Assembly (NCBI GenBank): GCA_017613995.1
Contig: JAGACT010000036.1
Span: forward strand, 1 to 7,189
Direction: 5' to 3'
Source of the DNA: Eubacteriaceae bacterium
GTDB taxonomy: Bacteria; Bacillota; Clostridia; Eubacteriales; Anaerofustaceae
DNA: 7,189 nt
This document shows positions 1 to 6,273 of this stretch, in pieces (position 1 is the first letter of the stretch; the number at the start of each line of letters is the position of its first letter). The notes under the pieces are model-generated. The model was given only the letters and a program-made list of their open reading frames with translations. It was not told where the DNA came from and did no database searches. The translations under genes and the position numbers were made by a program.

Positions 1-726
1 GACCTCGTAGGGGGCGTCGAAGCTCTCCAGCATCTCGGTGATGACTCCCAGGGCATAGGGCGCCAGACATACGTGAACTTCCTCCGCATCCACGCAGTAG
101 ATGGCACGGGTCCATTTGTCCCCCCTGAACTTGTCGTCGATGAGCTGGGCTTCGTCGATGACCGCCACCTCGTAGTGGGCCGAGTAGTCACAAAGCTCTA
201 TGGTGGAAGCCACAAGGCGGCTTCCGGGCACTTCTATGTGTTCCTCTCCCGTGAGCAGGCTGCAGCGGAAATCATCCGCGTTGAGACGGTCGAACATCTC
301 CAGGGCAAGAAGTCTCAGGGGACCGAGATACGTGCCGCTGGAGGCATTCCTGAGGCGCTCCACGGAACTGTAGGTCTTTCCCGAATTGGTGGGGCCCACG
401 TGGAGTATGAAGCGCCTGTTGAGGTCCCGGGCTCTCCTTCTCATGTTCTCGATATCGAAGGACAGCAGATAATCGTCCAGTTCCCTGCGGTACTGGCTGT
501 TCTTCATCCTCTGGGCCTCTATGGAGGCGATTATGTTGTTGAGCGGAGGAGAGCTCACGGCTCTCTGTACGGTCTCCACCGACCACAGGGGGGACTATCC
601 CTTCCTGCCTGCGTAGGCGTCGGGAGGCGGAAAGTACTTGTTGACGGTCTTCATGGTGATGCCGTACTTTTCATGGATCTGCTGCCGCGACATGTAGGTG
701 CCGCCGGTCTTCTTCTTTCTCGTCAT
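1..726 (-). CDS. Suv3-like NTPase/RNA helicase, N-terminal part, with in-frame amber codon 44
   Basis: The gene starts at ATG 726-724 and is cut by the window edge after 242 codons. GGGAG lies about 10 nt upstream; the next in-frame ATG (codon 12) has no ribosome binding site. Residues 1-43 are basic and look like a small helix-turn-helix (SRQQIHEKYGITMKTVNKYFP, about residues 13-33). Codon 44 is TAG (597-595). The same frame then stays open for 198 codons. It contains Walker A GPTNSGKT (111-118), a LGPLRLLA segment (134-141) and a Walker B/DEAQ box IDEAQ (190-194). This combination is typical of superfamily 2 helicases related to mitochondrial Suv3, which unwind RNA using ATP; bacterial copies are found in Clostridia. 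Homology continues on both sides of the TAG without a frameshift. The codon may be read through or recoded, or it may be a nonsense mutation or base-call error, in which case this is a pseudogene. Family assignment is confident; intactness is not. Confidence 0.72.
595..597 (-). other. In-frame TAG (amber) codon inside the helicase frame
   Basis: Counting from the ATG at 726, codon 44 reads TAG between GRKG and SPLWSVETVQ. The flanking residues fit one continuous N-terminal region. The codon lies in the variable linker between the helix-turn-helix and the ATPase core, not at a catalytic position, so any inserted amino acid could be tolerated. A run of six C follows on the coding strand (593-588). 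Because the frame is the same on both sides, an indel in that run would not explain the stop; a single-base substitution or recoding would. Confidence 0.8.
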
Positions 727-747
727 TTAAATATATCTCCCTGATCC

Positions 748-774
748 GGATCCGAGCATGAGCCCGGTGGATCC
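748..774 (-). promoter_or_regulatory. 5'-UTR hairpin ahead of the helicase gene
   Basis: On the coding strand, GGAT, a CCA bulge and CCGGGC pair with GCTCGG and ATCC around a TCAT loop (ten pairs, one of them G-U). No T tract follows, so it is not an intrinsic terminator. It would sit within a few bases of the 5' end of a transcript started from the -10 box at 789-784, where it could stabilise the mRNA. Function is inferred only from position. Confidence 0.35.
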
Positions 775-783
775 TGCATCTGT

Positions 784-789
784 ATTATA
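784..789 (-). promoter_or_regulatory. Candidate -10 box for the helicase gene
   Basis: A perfect TATAAT lies just after the end of the glycosylase gene and about 60 nt upstream of the helicase ATG. No good -35 hexamer is visible at 16-18 bp spacing, and there is no TG extension. The promoter is therefore weak, activator-dependent or fortuitous. Expression by readthrough from the upstream operon is also possible, since no terminator separates the two. Confidence 0.35.
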
Positions 790-803
790 CCCATGGCAGG
801 GGA

Positions 804-1292
804 TCATTCCTTCAGATATTTCCCTATTACGCTCCAGGAAGCCGTGAGCGACTCCAGGGAATACGCCGCGTTGGCCGCCGAAGTGGAGGGAAGGCAGATG
901 TCCTTTATGCCGCAGGAGGGAAGTATGAGCCTGGCGTACAGCTCGTGGGCCTTCCTTCCGTTGGTGAACACCGCCTTAATGGGGCAGGAGCCGAGGATCA
1001 TGCCTATGTCGTTGGGAGCCGCGTCCCTGATGGATGCATCCGAGGAACCCTCGATGCCGCAGGAGGCGATGACGTCCCAGAGGGCTATGCCGCATTCGGA
1101 AAGAAGCTTTTTCTTTTCCGGTATGTCCCGGGGAATATTCTTCCCCGCCACGGATGCGATCACCTTCCAGAAGCGGTTCCGGGGGTGAGCATAAAAAAAT
1201 CCTTCCTCCCTGGAACGTACTGAGGGGAAGGAGCCCAGTATGAGGATCCTGCGTTCGGGACCGTACTCGGCGGGTATGTTGTGTTCAGGCAT
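804..1292 (-). CDS. DNA-deoxyinosine (hypoxanthine) glycosylase, UDG superfamily family 6
   Basis: The 162-aa protein is the size expected for this compact family and has no signal peptide. Motif 1 is GSFPSVRS (residues 20-27), followed by YAHPRNRFW (34-42), whose Asn39 is in the position of the family's proposed catalytic Asn. The C-terminal signature is LPSTSAANAAYSLE (134-147), where the usual STSPANA has Ala in place of Pro. Family members excise hypoxanthine, the product of adenine deamination, from DNA to start base excision repair. The start ATG overlaps the end of the upstream gene by 8 nt (ATGCCTGA), suggesting translational coupling; AAGGA lies only a few bases upstream. The stop is TGA. 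Family assignment rests on motif recognition. The Pro-to-Ala change is probably tolerated, but its effect on activity is unknown. Confidence 0.85.
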   Translation of the reverse strand: MPEHNIPAEYGPERRILILGSFPSVRSREEGFFYAHPRNRFWKVIASVAGKNIPRDIPEKKKLLSECGIALWDVIASCGIEGSSDASIRDAAPNDIGMILGSCPIKAVFTNGRKAHELYARLILPSCGIKDICLPSTSAANAAYSLESLTASWSVIGKYLKE

Positions 1293-1944
1293 TTTCCTTC
1301 ACCGCCCTGGCCATGTTCTCCCGGGCGGCGTCTATCTCCAGCGCCCTGAGGTGTCTGGACAGATCCGCGTTGTACACCGGGGTGTTCATGAGCCTGGTAA
1401 AGGCGGCCTTTCTCTGGTTCCACTGGGAAAGGTCCGAGCTTCTCATGGCGTATTTGTAAATGAGGTGATCCTGGCCGCTTTTCTGGGCCGCAAGGCTCCC
1501 GGCGGTAAAGGCGGTATTCCCGCCCCGGTCGATCAGCTCTTCCGCAAGAGCGGCAAGCTTTGCGGGATCCTCCAGCCTGCGGGCTGTCCTGATCCTGTAG
1601 CGTCCGCTGAGGGCGATCTTCAAAAGGAGGTCCTCGTCGGTTATCTTCTCGTAGATGCGCTCCGCAGTCTGGCCGCTCGATGAACTGGCCAGCAGGATGC
1701 CGCACAGAGTGGCGTCGTCCTTCGCCCGGGAAGCCAGTACGCCCAGCATCTCATCGTCCGCTTCGGAGGCACATTTTATGAGCCACTGGGGAGAAGTAAG
1801 CTTCGAAGCCGCCGCCAGCCTTACCTGGGCATGGGGACTTTCGGAACATATCCTGCACAGGACCTTCTCGTTCGATGTCTTTTCCACCGATTCCATAGCC
1901 CTGCTCACGTCGCTGGATTTCCATGCGCTCTCGAAAATACCCAT
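1285..1944 (-). CDS. HEAT-repeat-like solenoid protein of unknown function
   Basis: The 219-aa soluble protein has neither signal peptide nor membrane segment. Degenerate helical repeats follow the pattern A..kl.d...L..iA, for example VRLAAASKLTSPQWLIKCAS (41-60), AERIYEKITDEDLLLKIALS (94-113) and TARRLEDPAKLAALAEEL (120-137). This indicates an alpha-solenoid of HEAT/armadillo type, normally a protein-binding scaffold. The last 60 residues are charged and helical. GGAGG lies 7 nt before the ATG, and a good promoter lies just upstream. It is the first gene of a two-gene unit with the DNA glycosylase, overlapping it by 8 nt, so a link to DNA repair is possible but rests only on that arrangement. 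I do not recognise a named family. Confidence 0.75.
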   Translation of the reverse strand: MGIFESAWKSSDVSRAMESVEKTSNEKVLCRICSESPHAQVRLAAASKLTSPQWLIKCASEADDEMLGVLASRAKDDATLCGILLASSSSGQTAERIYEKITDEDLLLKIALSGRYRIRTARRLEDPAKLAALAEELIDRGGNTAFTAGSLAAQKSGQDHLIYKYAMRSSDLSQWNQRKAAFTRLMNTPVYNADLSRHLRALEIDAARENMARAVKENA

Positions 1945-1971
1945 ATGTTACCTCCGGTTCATTACCGTTTT

Positions 1972-2000
1972 ACTGTATCAGATTTGGCGGTTTTTTTCAA
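1972..2000 (-). promoter_or_regulatory. Sigma70-type promoter for the HEAT-like/glycosylase operon
   Basis: The -35 box TTGAAA (2000-1995) and the -10 box TACAGT (1977-1972) are separated by exactly 17 bp, with an extended TGA just before the -10. The predicted start is near 1965, giving a leader of about 20 nt that contains the GGAGG site. It lies immediately downstream of the terminators of the preceding operon, as expected for an independent transcription unit. Confidence 0.7.
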
Positions 2001-2011
2001 CTACTTCACGA

Positions 2012-2036
2012 AGAAAAGCACGGGGCCTCCCCCATG
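2012..2036 (-). terminator. Possible second, weaker terminator
   Basis: On the coding strand CATGGGG and CCCCGTG pair (seven pairs including one G-U) around GAGG, followed by the T-rich CTTTTCTT. It lies about 10 nt beyond the strong terminator, so it could be a backup that stops leftover transcription before the next promoter. Confidence 0.4.
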
Positions 2037-2045
2037 ATTTCGCCG

Positions 2046-2075
2046 AAAAAAAGCAGCGGCGGGATCCGCCGCCGC
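2046..2075 (-). terminator. Intrinsic terminator after the ligase fusion gene
   Basis: On the coding strand GCGGCGGCGG pairs with CCGCCGCTGC (ten pairs, one of them G-U) around a three-base loop, directly followed by seven T. It begins 8 nt after the TGA stop of the ligase gene and closes that operon. Confidence 0.88.
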
Positions 2076-2083
2076 GAAAAGTG

Positions 2084-4591
2084 TCATTTCTGATCCGTGA
2101 GGCCCAGCGCCTTAGCCGCGTCCTCCCTGATCTGGTACTTGAGGATCTTTCCCGCCACGTTCATCGGGAAGCTGTCCACGAACATGATGTAGCGGGGCAC
2201 CTTGTGCCGGGCCAGGGAAGCGGATATGAATTCCCTGAGCTCCGCCTCGGTGAGGCTCATGCCCTCCTTGAGGATGACGGCCGCCAGCACCTCCTCGCCG
2301 TACTGCTTGTCCGGCACGCCCACCACCTGGACGTCGGAGACCTTCGGATGGGTATAGATGAACTCCTCTATCTCCTTGGGGTAGATGTTCTCACCTCCGC
2401 GGATGATCATGTCCTTGAGTCTTCCGGTGATGACGTAGTTTCCGTCCTCCCTCCTCATGGCCAGGTCCCCCGTATGGAGCCATCCCTCGGGATCTATGGC
2501 CTGGGCGGTGGCGGAGGGCATCTTGTAGTACCCCTTCATGATGTTGTAGCCCCTGGCCACGAATTCGCCTATGACGCCGTCGGGGCAGGGCTCGTTGGTC
2601 TCGGGATCCACTATGCGGCACTCGATCTCCGGCAGTTCCCTGCCGACGGTGGCGACCCTGACCTCCAGGGGATCGTCCGAGAAGCTCATGGTACAGCCGG
2701 GAGAGGCCTCAGTCTGGCCGTAGACTATGGTTATCTCCTTCATGTTCATCTTGTCCACCACGTCCTGCATGACGGATACCGGGCAGGGACTGCCCGCCAT
2801 GATGCCGGTGCGCATGCAGGAGAAGTCCGTCCTGGGAAAGTCGGGATGCTCCAGCATCGAGATGAACATGGTGGGCACTCCGTGGAACGCCGTGATGTGC
2901 TCGGTGTTGATGCAGTCCAGCGCAGGCTTCGTGGAGAAGTAAGGCAGGGGCATCAGGCTGGAGCCGTGGGTCATGGACGCGGTCATGGCCAGCACCATGC
3001 CGAAGCAGTGGAACATGGGCACCTGGATCATCATCCTGTCCGCGGTGGAAAGGTCCATTCTGTCCCCGATGCACTTGCCGTTGTTGACCACGTTGTAGTG
3101 GGTGAGCATGACTCCCTTCGGGAAGCCGGTGGTGCCGGAGGTGTACTGCATGTTGCAGACATCGTTCTTGTCCACCAGGGACGCCAGCCGGAGCACTTCC
3201 CTTCTGGGTACTCTGGAGCTAAGCTCGAGAGCCTCTTCCCAGCTCATGCCTCCCGGCATGGTGAAGCCCACGGTGATGACGTTTCTGAGGAACGGCAGCC
3301 TTCTGGCGTGGAGCTGTTCGCCGTTCTTTCTGGTCTTAAGCTCGGGACACAGCTCCGTGAGGATGCCTCCGTAGCTGATGTCGCGGTTGCCCTCGGTAAT
3401 GATTACCGTATGGGTGTCGGACTGCTTGAGAAGATACTCCGCCTCATGGATCTTGTAGGCGGTGTTCATGGTGACCAGCACCGCTCCGATCTTGGTGACC
3501 GCCCAGAAGGCTATGTACCACTGGGGAACGTTGGAGGCCCAGACGGCCACGTGGGATCCGGGTCCCACTCCCATGGCTATGAGGGACGCCGCGAAGGTGT
3601 CCACGTCCTCCCTGAACTCGGAATAGGTCCGGGTGTAGTCCAGGGTGGTGTAGCGGAAGGCGATCTGGTCGGGATACTCCTCCACCATGCGGTCCAGTAC
3701 CTTCGGGAAGGTCTCCTCTATGAGCAGGTCCTTCTTCCATACGTAGGTGCCGGTATGGCTGCGGTTGTAGTAAAGGGTCTTTTCGTTCCTGGCGGTATCG
3801 CCGAACTGCCTGATGTAGCAGGCGAAATGGGACAGGATTATCTCCAGGTCACTGAGTTCGGGCAGCCACAGGGGATCCCAGACCAGGGAGATGAAGCCGT
3901 CGTAGTTGACGCTCCTCAGAGCCAGCATGATCTCCTTGATGGGAAGGATGCCCTCCCCTGCCAGTACGTGCTCCGTCCCCTCTGGGGAGCGGACGAAATC
4001 GCTGTAGGTCACGTGCCTTACATAGGCTCCCAGGTTCGTGATGACGCTCTCGGGGAGCTCACCGGTGGCGGCGTAGGCTCCGGAAAGGTTCCACAGGGCC
4101 GCCAGACGGTCGCTGGCGTACTCCTCCAGAAGGCTTCTCATGACTGCGGAATCGGCCAGCAGGCCCGACGTCTCCAGCAGCAGGGTGCACTGTGCCTTCT
4201 CCGCTTCGGGAAGCACCGTATCGATGAGGCTTCTCACCGCGTCCAGGGCGCAGGAAGCGTCCTCCGAGCCCCGGGCCCTGAGCCTGAGATTCGGCACGTT
4301 GAGGTAGGAGGCGATCTCCAGGCACTTTCTTATCTCGCCGATGGCCTCGCCCCTTCCCTGGGGATCCGCGATGTCAGCTATGACGTCTATGCAGGGTATG
4401 GATATGTGGTTCTCAAACAGTCTTCTGGAGGTGGCGGCGGCGGTGTAGTCATAAAAGGCCCCGCCCCTGGCGAAATGCTCGTTGGATATGTTGTGCAGTT
4501 CTATGCCCTCATATCCCATTCCGCGGGCCGCTTCGAGGAACTCCTCGAAACCGAGACCCCTCCATCCTCTGATGGAAAAGGAAAGCTTCAT
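2084..4591 (-). CDS. TIM-barrel (sugar-isomerase-like) - acyl-CoA synthetase fusion protein
   Basis: The 835-aa protein has two parts. Residues 1 to about 265 resemble the xylose-isomerase-like/AP-endonuclease-2 TIM barrel (MGYEGIELHN 25-34, TLLLETSG 136-143, NYDGFISLVW 229-238). Residues 285-830 form a complete ANL-superfamily acyl-CoA synthetase: P-loop YTSGTTGFPKGV (483-494), YGQTEASP (624-631), GWLHTGDL (703-710), GRLKDMIIRGGENIYP (723-738) and the catalytic-lysine region AGKILK (813-818, Lys815). This half should activate a carboxylic acid through an acyl-AMP to an acyl-CoA; the substrate cannot be read from the sequence, but a fatty or branched-chain acid is likely. Three of four expected metal ligands in the barrel appear changed (Asn168, Thr195, Val237; Glu140 kept), so the barrel may be non-catalytic. 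The gene starts 1 nt after the LeuA-like stop with AGGAGGA 6 nt upstream, indicating coupling and shared T-box control. Confidence 0.88.
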   Translation of the reverse strand: MKLSFSIRGWRGLGFEEFLEAARGMGYEGIELHNISNEHFARGGAFYDYTAAATSRRLFENHISIPCIDVIADIADPQGRGEAIGEIRKCLEIASYLNVPNLRLRARGSEDASCALDAVRSLIDTVLPEAEKAQCTLLLETSGLLADSAVMRSLLEEYASDRLAALWNLSGAYAATGELPESVITNLGAYVRHVTYSDFVRSPEGTEHVLAGEGILPIKEIMLALRSVNYDGFISLVWDPLWLPELSDLEIILSHFACYIRQFGDTARNEKTLYYNRSHTGTYVWKKDLLIEETFPKVLDRMVEEYPDQIAFRYTTLDYTRTYSEFREDVDTFAASLIAMGVGPGSHVAVWASNVPQWYIAFWAVTKIGAVLVTMNTAYKIHEAEYLLKQSDTHTVIITEGNRDISYGGILTELCPELKTRKNGEQLHARRLPFLRNVITVGFTMPGGMSWEEALELSSRVPRREVLRLASLVDKNDVCNMQYTSGTTGFPKGVMLTHYNVVNNGKCIGDRMDLSTADRMMIQVPMFHCFGMVLAMTASMTHGSSLMPLPYFSTKPALDCINTEHITAFHGVPTMFISMLEHPDFPRTDFSCMRTGIMAGSPCPVSVMQDVVDKMNMKEITIVYGQTEASPGCTMSFSDDPLEVRVATVGRELPEIECRIVDPETNEPCPDGVIGEFVARGYNIMKGYYKMPSATAQAIDPEGWLHTGDLAMRREDGNYVITGRLKDMIIRGGENIYPKEIEEFIYTHPKVSDVQVVGVPDKQYGEEVLAAVILKEGMSLTEAELREFISASLARHKVPRYIMFVDSFPMNVAGKILKYQIREDAAKALGLTDQK

Positions 4592-4592
4592 A

Positions 4593-5975
4593 TCATTCCT
4601 CCTCGTATACGATCTTGTTCAGAGCGCTCAGATACGCTCTTATGGACGCTCCGATGATGTCGGTGGAGATGCCGTTGCCGGGATAGATCCTGCCCTCGTT
4701 TCTCAGCTTCACCATGGCGCTTCCCATGGCTTCCTTTCCCTCGGTGACGGCCTGGATCTGGAAGTCGTCCAGTTCGTAGTGATGACCCAGGATCTCCTCT
4801 ATGGCCAGGAACGCGGCGTCGATGGGGCCGCCCGCCAGGGCCAGTCCCTGAAGCAGCTCCCCGTCGCGGCTCAGGGCCACCTGGGCGCTGGAGGACATCA
4901 TGTTTCCGTTATTGATGACGTAGTTCTCCAGGCGGTACGTCTCGGGCACCTGCAGGGCGCAGCTGGCGATGATGGCTTCCAGTTCCTTGGCGCCCACGTC
5001 CTTGCGGGAGCTGACTCTCTGGAACTCCTCGTATACCCTGAGCATATCCTCTTCGGAAAGGTCGTATCCCAGGGACTTCACCGCTTCCCTGACGGAGGAA
5101 AGGGTGTCCTTGGCGTCGAGCCTCATCTCTTCCTGCTCCTCGGTGCCGCCCCTGTCCATCACCGCCGAAGCGGTGTCGGAGCTCTCGGAGATCCAGGTGA
5201 TCTGCCTGATGCTGCGGGAAAGGTCTGTGAACCTGAGGCCGCAGGAAAGACCGTAGTGTATACCTGTATTGTGCATCATCACCGCAAAGCTCGAAAGGGA
5301 CGCGGCTTCCGCACCCACGGAGGTCTTGACCCAGGAGGCGCTGTCGCGCAGGGCCATCACGGCGGAGGCGCAGGCCAGGCCGCCGGCTTCCTCCAGTCTC
5401 ACTCCCACGCTCACGCCGGATGCGGAAGCGATATCGGTCACGAAGGAGGCGAAATCGTCGGGAAGCATCACCGTGGCGGTATCGCACAGGGTCAGCAGGG
5501 TGCATCCCGCCTTCACCGCCTCCGAGGCGCAGCTCTTCAGGAAGTCCCGGTCGGCCCTGGTGGCGTCCAGAACGCACAGCTCCACGTCGGAGATCTTCTC
5601 CTTCGCGAGGGATACGGCGGTGGCGATCCATTCCAGCATCGCCGGAGCCTTCTTCTGATGGATATATTCCATGCCGGGGACCGACAGGCTGAGTTCGATC
5701 CTGATGCGGGGACGCTGCACCGAAGCGAGAACTGCGCAGGCCTTCGCCACGCTGGCTTCATCGCCGCCGGCGGCCACGCTGACGATACTGTTTTTTACGA
5801 AGGAGCCCATGCTCTTCACGAGAAGGCTGTCGGTCTTCTCATCCCTGATCTCTCCCAGCTCGATGGCGTCGAGCCCCAGCTTTTCGAGACATCTGGCGAT
5901 CTCTATCTTCTCCTTGAATGAATAGCGGCTTTTACCCGCCGTGAGTGTGGTGTCGGAAATATATATCCTTTTCAT
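4593..5975 (-). CDS. LeuA-like protein with leucine-regulatory domain and degenerate catalytic barrel
   Basis: The 460-aa protein has the layout of 2-isopropylmalate synthase: an HMGL-like TIM barrel (about 3-270), a linker, and a LeuA regulatory domain (about 346-456) with AGGPIDAAFLAI (381-392), TEGKEAMG (411-418) and GNGISTDIIGASIRAYLSALN (433-453), all well conserved. The barrel is aligned throughout, but its active site is gone. DTTLRDG is DTTLTAG (8-14), the Glu of the FSxEDAxR motif is Leu136 (VLDATR), and the HxHND metal motif is RLEEA (193-197). Synthase activity is therefore unlikely; a regulatory or scaffold role is inferred. The start is ATG 5975, with AAAGGA 6 nt upstream. The frame stays open to an ATG at 6113, but that extension would translate the T-box terminator and is spurious. 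It is followed 1 nt later by the ligase fusion. The stop is TGA. It would probably be named as an isopropylmalate synthase regulatory-domain protein. Confidence 0.85.
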   Translation of the reverse strand: MKRIYISDTTLTAGKSRYSFKEKIEIARCLEKLGLDAIELGEIRDEKTDSLLVKSMGSFVKNSIVSVAAGGDEASVAKACAVLASVQRPRIRIELSLSVPGMEYIHQKKAPAMLEWIATAVSLAKEKISDVELCVLDATRADRDFLKSCASEAVKAGCTLLTLCDTATVMLPDDFASFVTDIASASGVSVGVRLEEAGGLACASAVMALRDSASWVKTSVGAEAASLSSFAVMMHNTGIHYGLSCGLRFTDLSRSIRQITWISESSDTASAVMDRGGTEEQEEMRLDAKDTLSSVREAVKSLGYDLSEEDMLRVYEEFQRVSSRKDVGAKELEAIIASCALQVPETYRLENYVINNGNMMSSSAQVALSRDGELLQGLALAGGPIDAAFLAIEEILGHHYELDDFQIQAVTEGKEAMGSAMVKLRNEGRIYPGNGISTDIIGASIRAYLSALNKIVYEEE

Positions 5976-6010
5976 CCCATTTCCTTTCGCCGTTTTACGG
6001 CTGATTATCC

Positions 6011-6040
6011 AAAAATCCCTGAAGGAAAATCCTTCAGGGA
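6011..6040 (-). terminator. T-box attenuator terminator
   Basis: A perfect 11-bp hairpin, TCCCTGAAGGA / TCCTTCAGGGA with a three-base loop, is followed by five T on the coding strand. Its 5' arm starts inside the CGTCCCT segment, which alternatively pairs with the AGGG of the T-box antiterminator. This is the standard mutually exclusive switch. It also serves as the 3' boundary for transcripts coming from the oxidoreductase genes. Confidence 0.93.
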
Positions 6041-6240
6041 CGAATTGACCGCGGTACCACCCTGCTTGCCGGCCCGGTGGGGTCGGCCTCTTGATCCCGT
6101 TAACGCAGGGCAAAGACGTAGCGGCCTACTGCGGTTCAGCCGCTCCGCTCGGGAACGAGGTTCCGCCCGCATCCCGTACCTCCTTTCAGCCGCGGGAGGC
6201 TCTCTGAAACGGGATTTTGCGTGCGGTGCTTTCCGTCAAA
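6011..6240 (-). promoter_or_regulatory. T-box leader (tRNA-sensing riboswitch), probably tRNA-Leu
   Basis: The coding strand carries the T-box core GGGTGGTACCGCGG (6062-6049), the distal Stem I motif CAGAGAGC (6206-6199) with GGCTGAAAG, the segment GAACCTCGTTCCCGAGC that holds the specifier, and AGTAGG (6130-6125). Uncharged tRNA pairs with the specifier and with the UGGN bulge, favouring the antiterminator. Aligning the specifier segment to the usual GAAxxxACCTCGGAGC pattern gives CUC (6159-6157), a leucine codon. The neighbouring frames CCU (Pro) and ACC (Thr) are alternatives. The variable base of TGGT is U, expecting a tRNA with discriminator A73, which fits tRNA-Leu. No convincing promoter is visible in the AT-rich gap 6241-6273, so the leader may be transcribed from the oxidoreductase operon and act as an internal attenuator. 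Confidence 0.93.
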
Positions 6241-6273
6241 GCGTTTTTCTTTTAAATTCGATGTGTTTTATTA

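Noticed and set aside
73..744. Plus-strand open frame of 223 codons opposite the helicase
   Set aside because: No recognisable motifs or convincing ribosome binding site. The minus strand in this interval carries Walker A and DEAQ motifs, so this is a shadow that could be mis-called because the amber codon breaks the real gene.
1160..1705. Minus-strand 181-codon frame overlapping the solenoid and glycosylase genes
   Set aside because: Out-of-frame shadow without motifs; both overlapped genes have family signals and coupled starts.
1655..4657. Plus-strand open frame of 1000 codons
   Set aside because: It runs antisense across the solenoid gene, a promoter, terminators and the ligase fusion. 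Its translation is a low-complexity mix of His, Gly, Val, Arg and Asp with no motif, as expected for the complement of GC-rich coding DNA.
4909..5631. Minus-strand 240-codon frame inside the LeuA-like gene
   Set aside because: Arg/Gly-rich out-of-frame translation, fully contained in a better supported gene.
4482..5921. Plus-strand open frame of 479 codons opposite the LeuA-like gene
   Set aside because: Antisense shadow with His/Gly-rich translation. The minus strand encodes a protein with clear domain homology and good ribosome binding sites.
6227..6240. TTGACG as a -35 box for the T-box transcript
   Set aside because: No -10 box follows at proper spacing, and the sequence falls in the expected first strand of Stem I.
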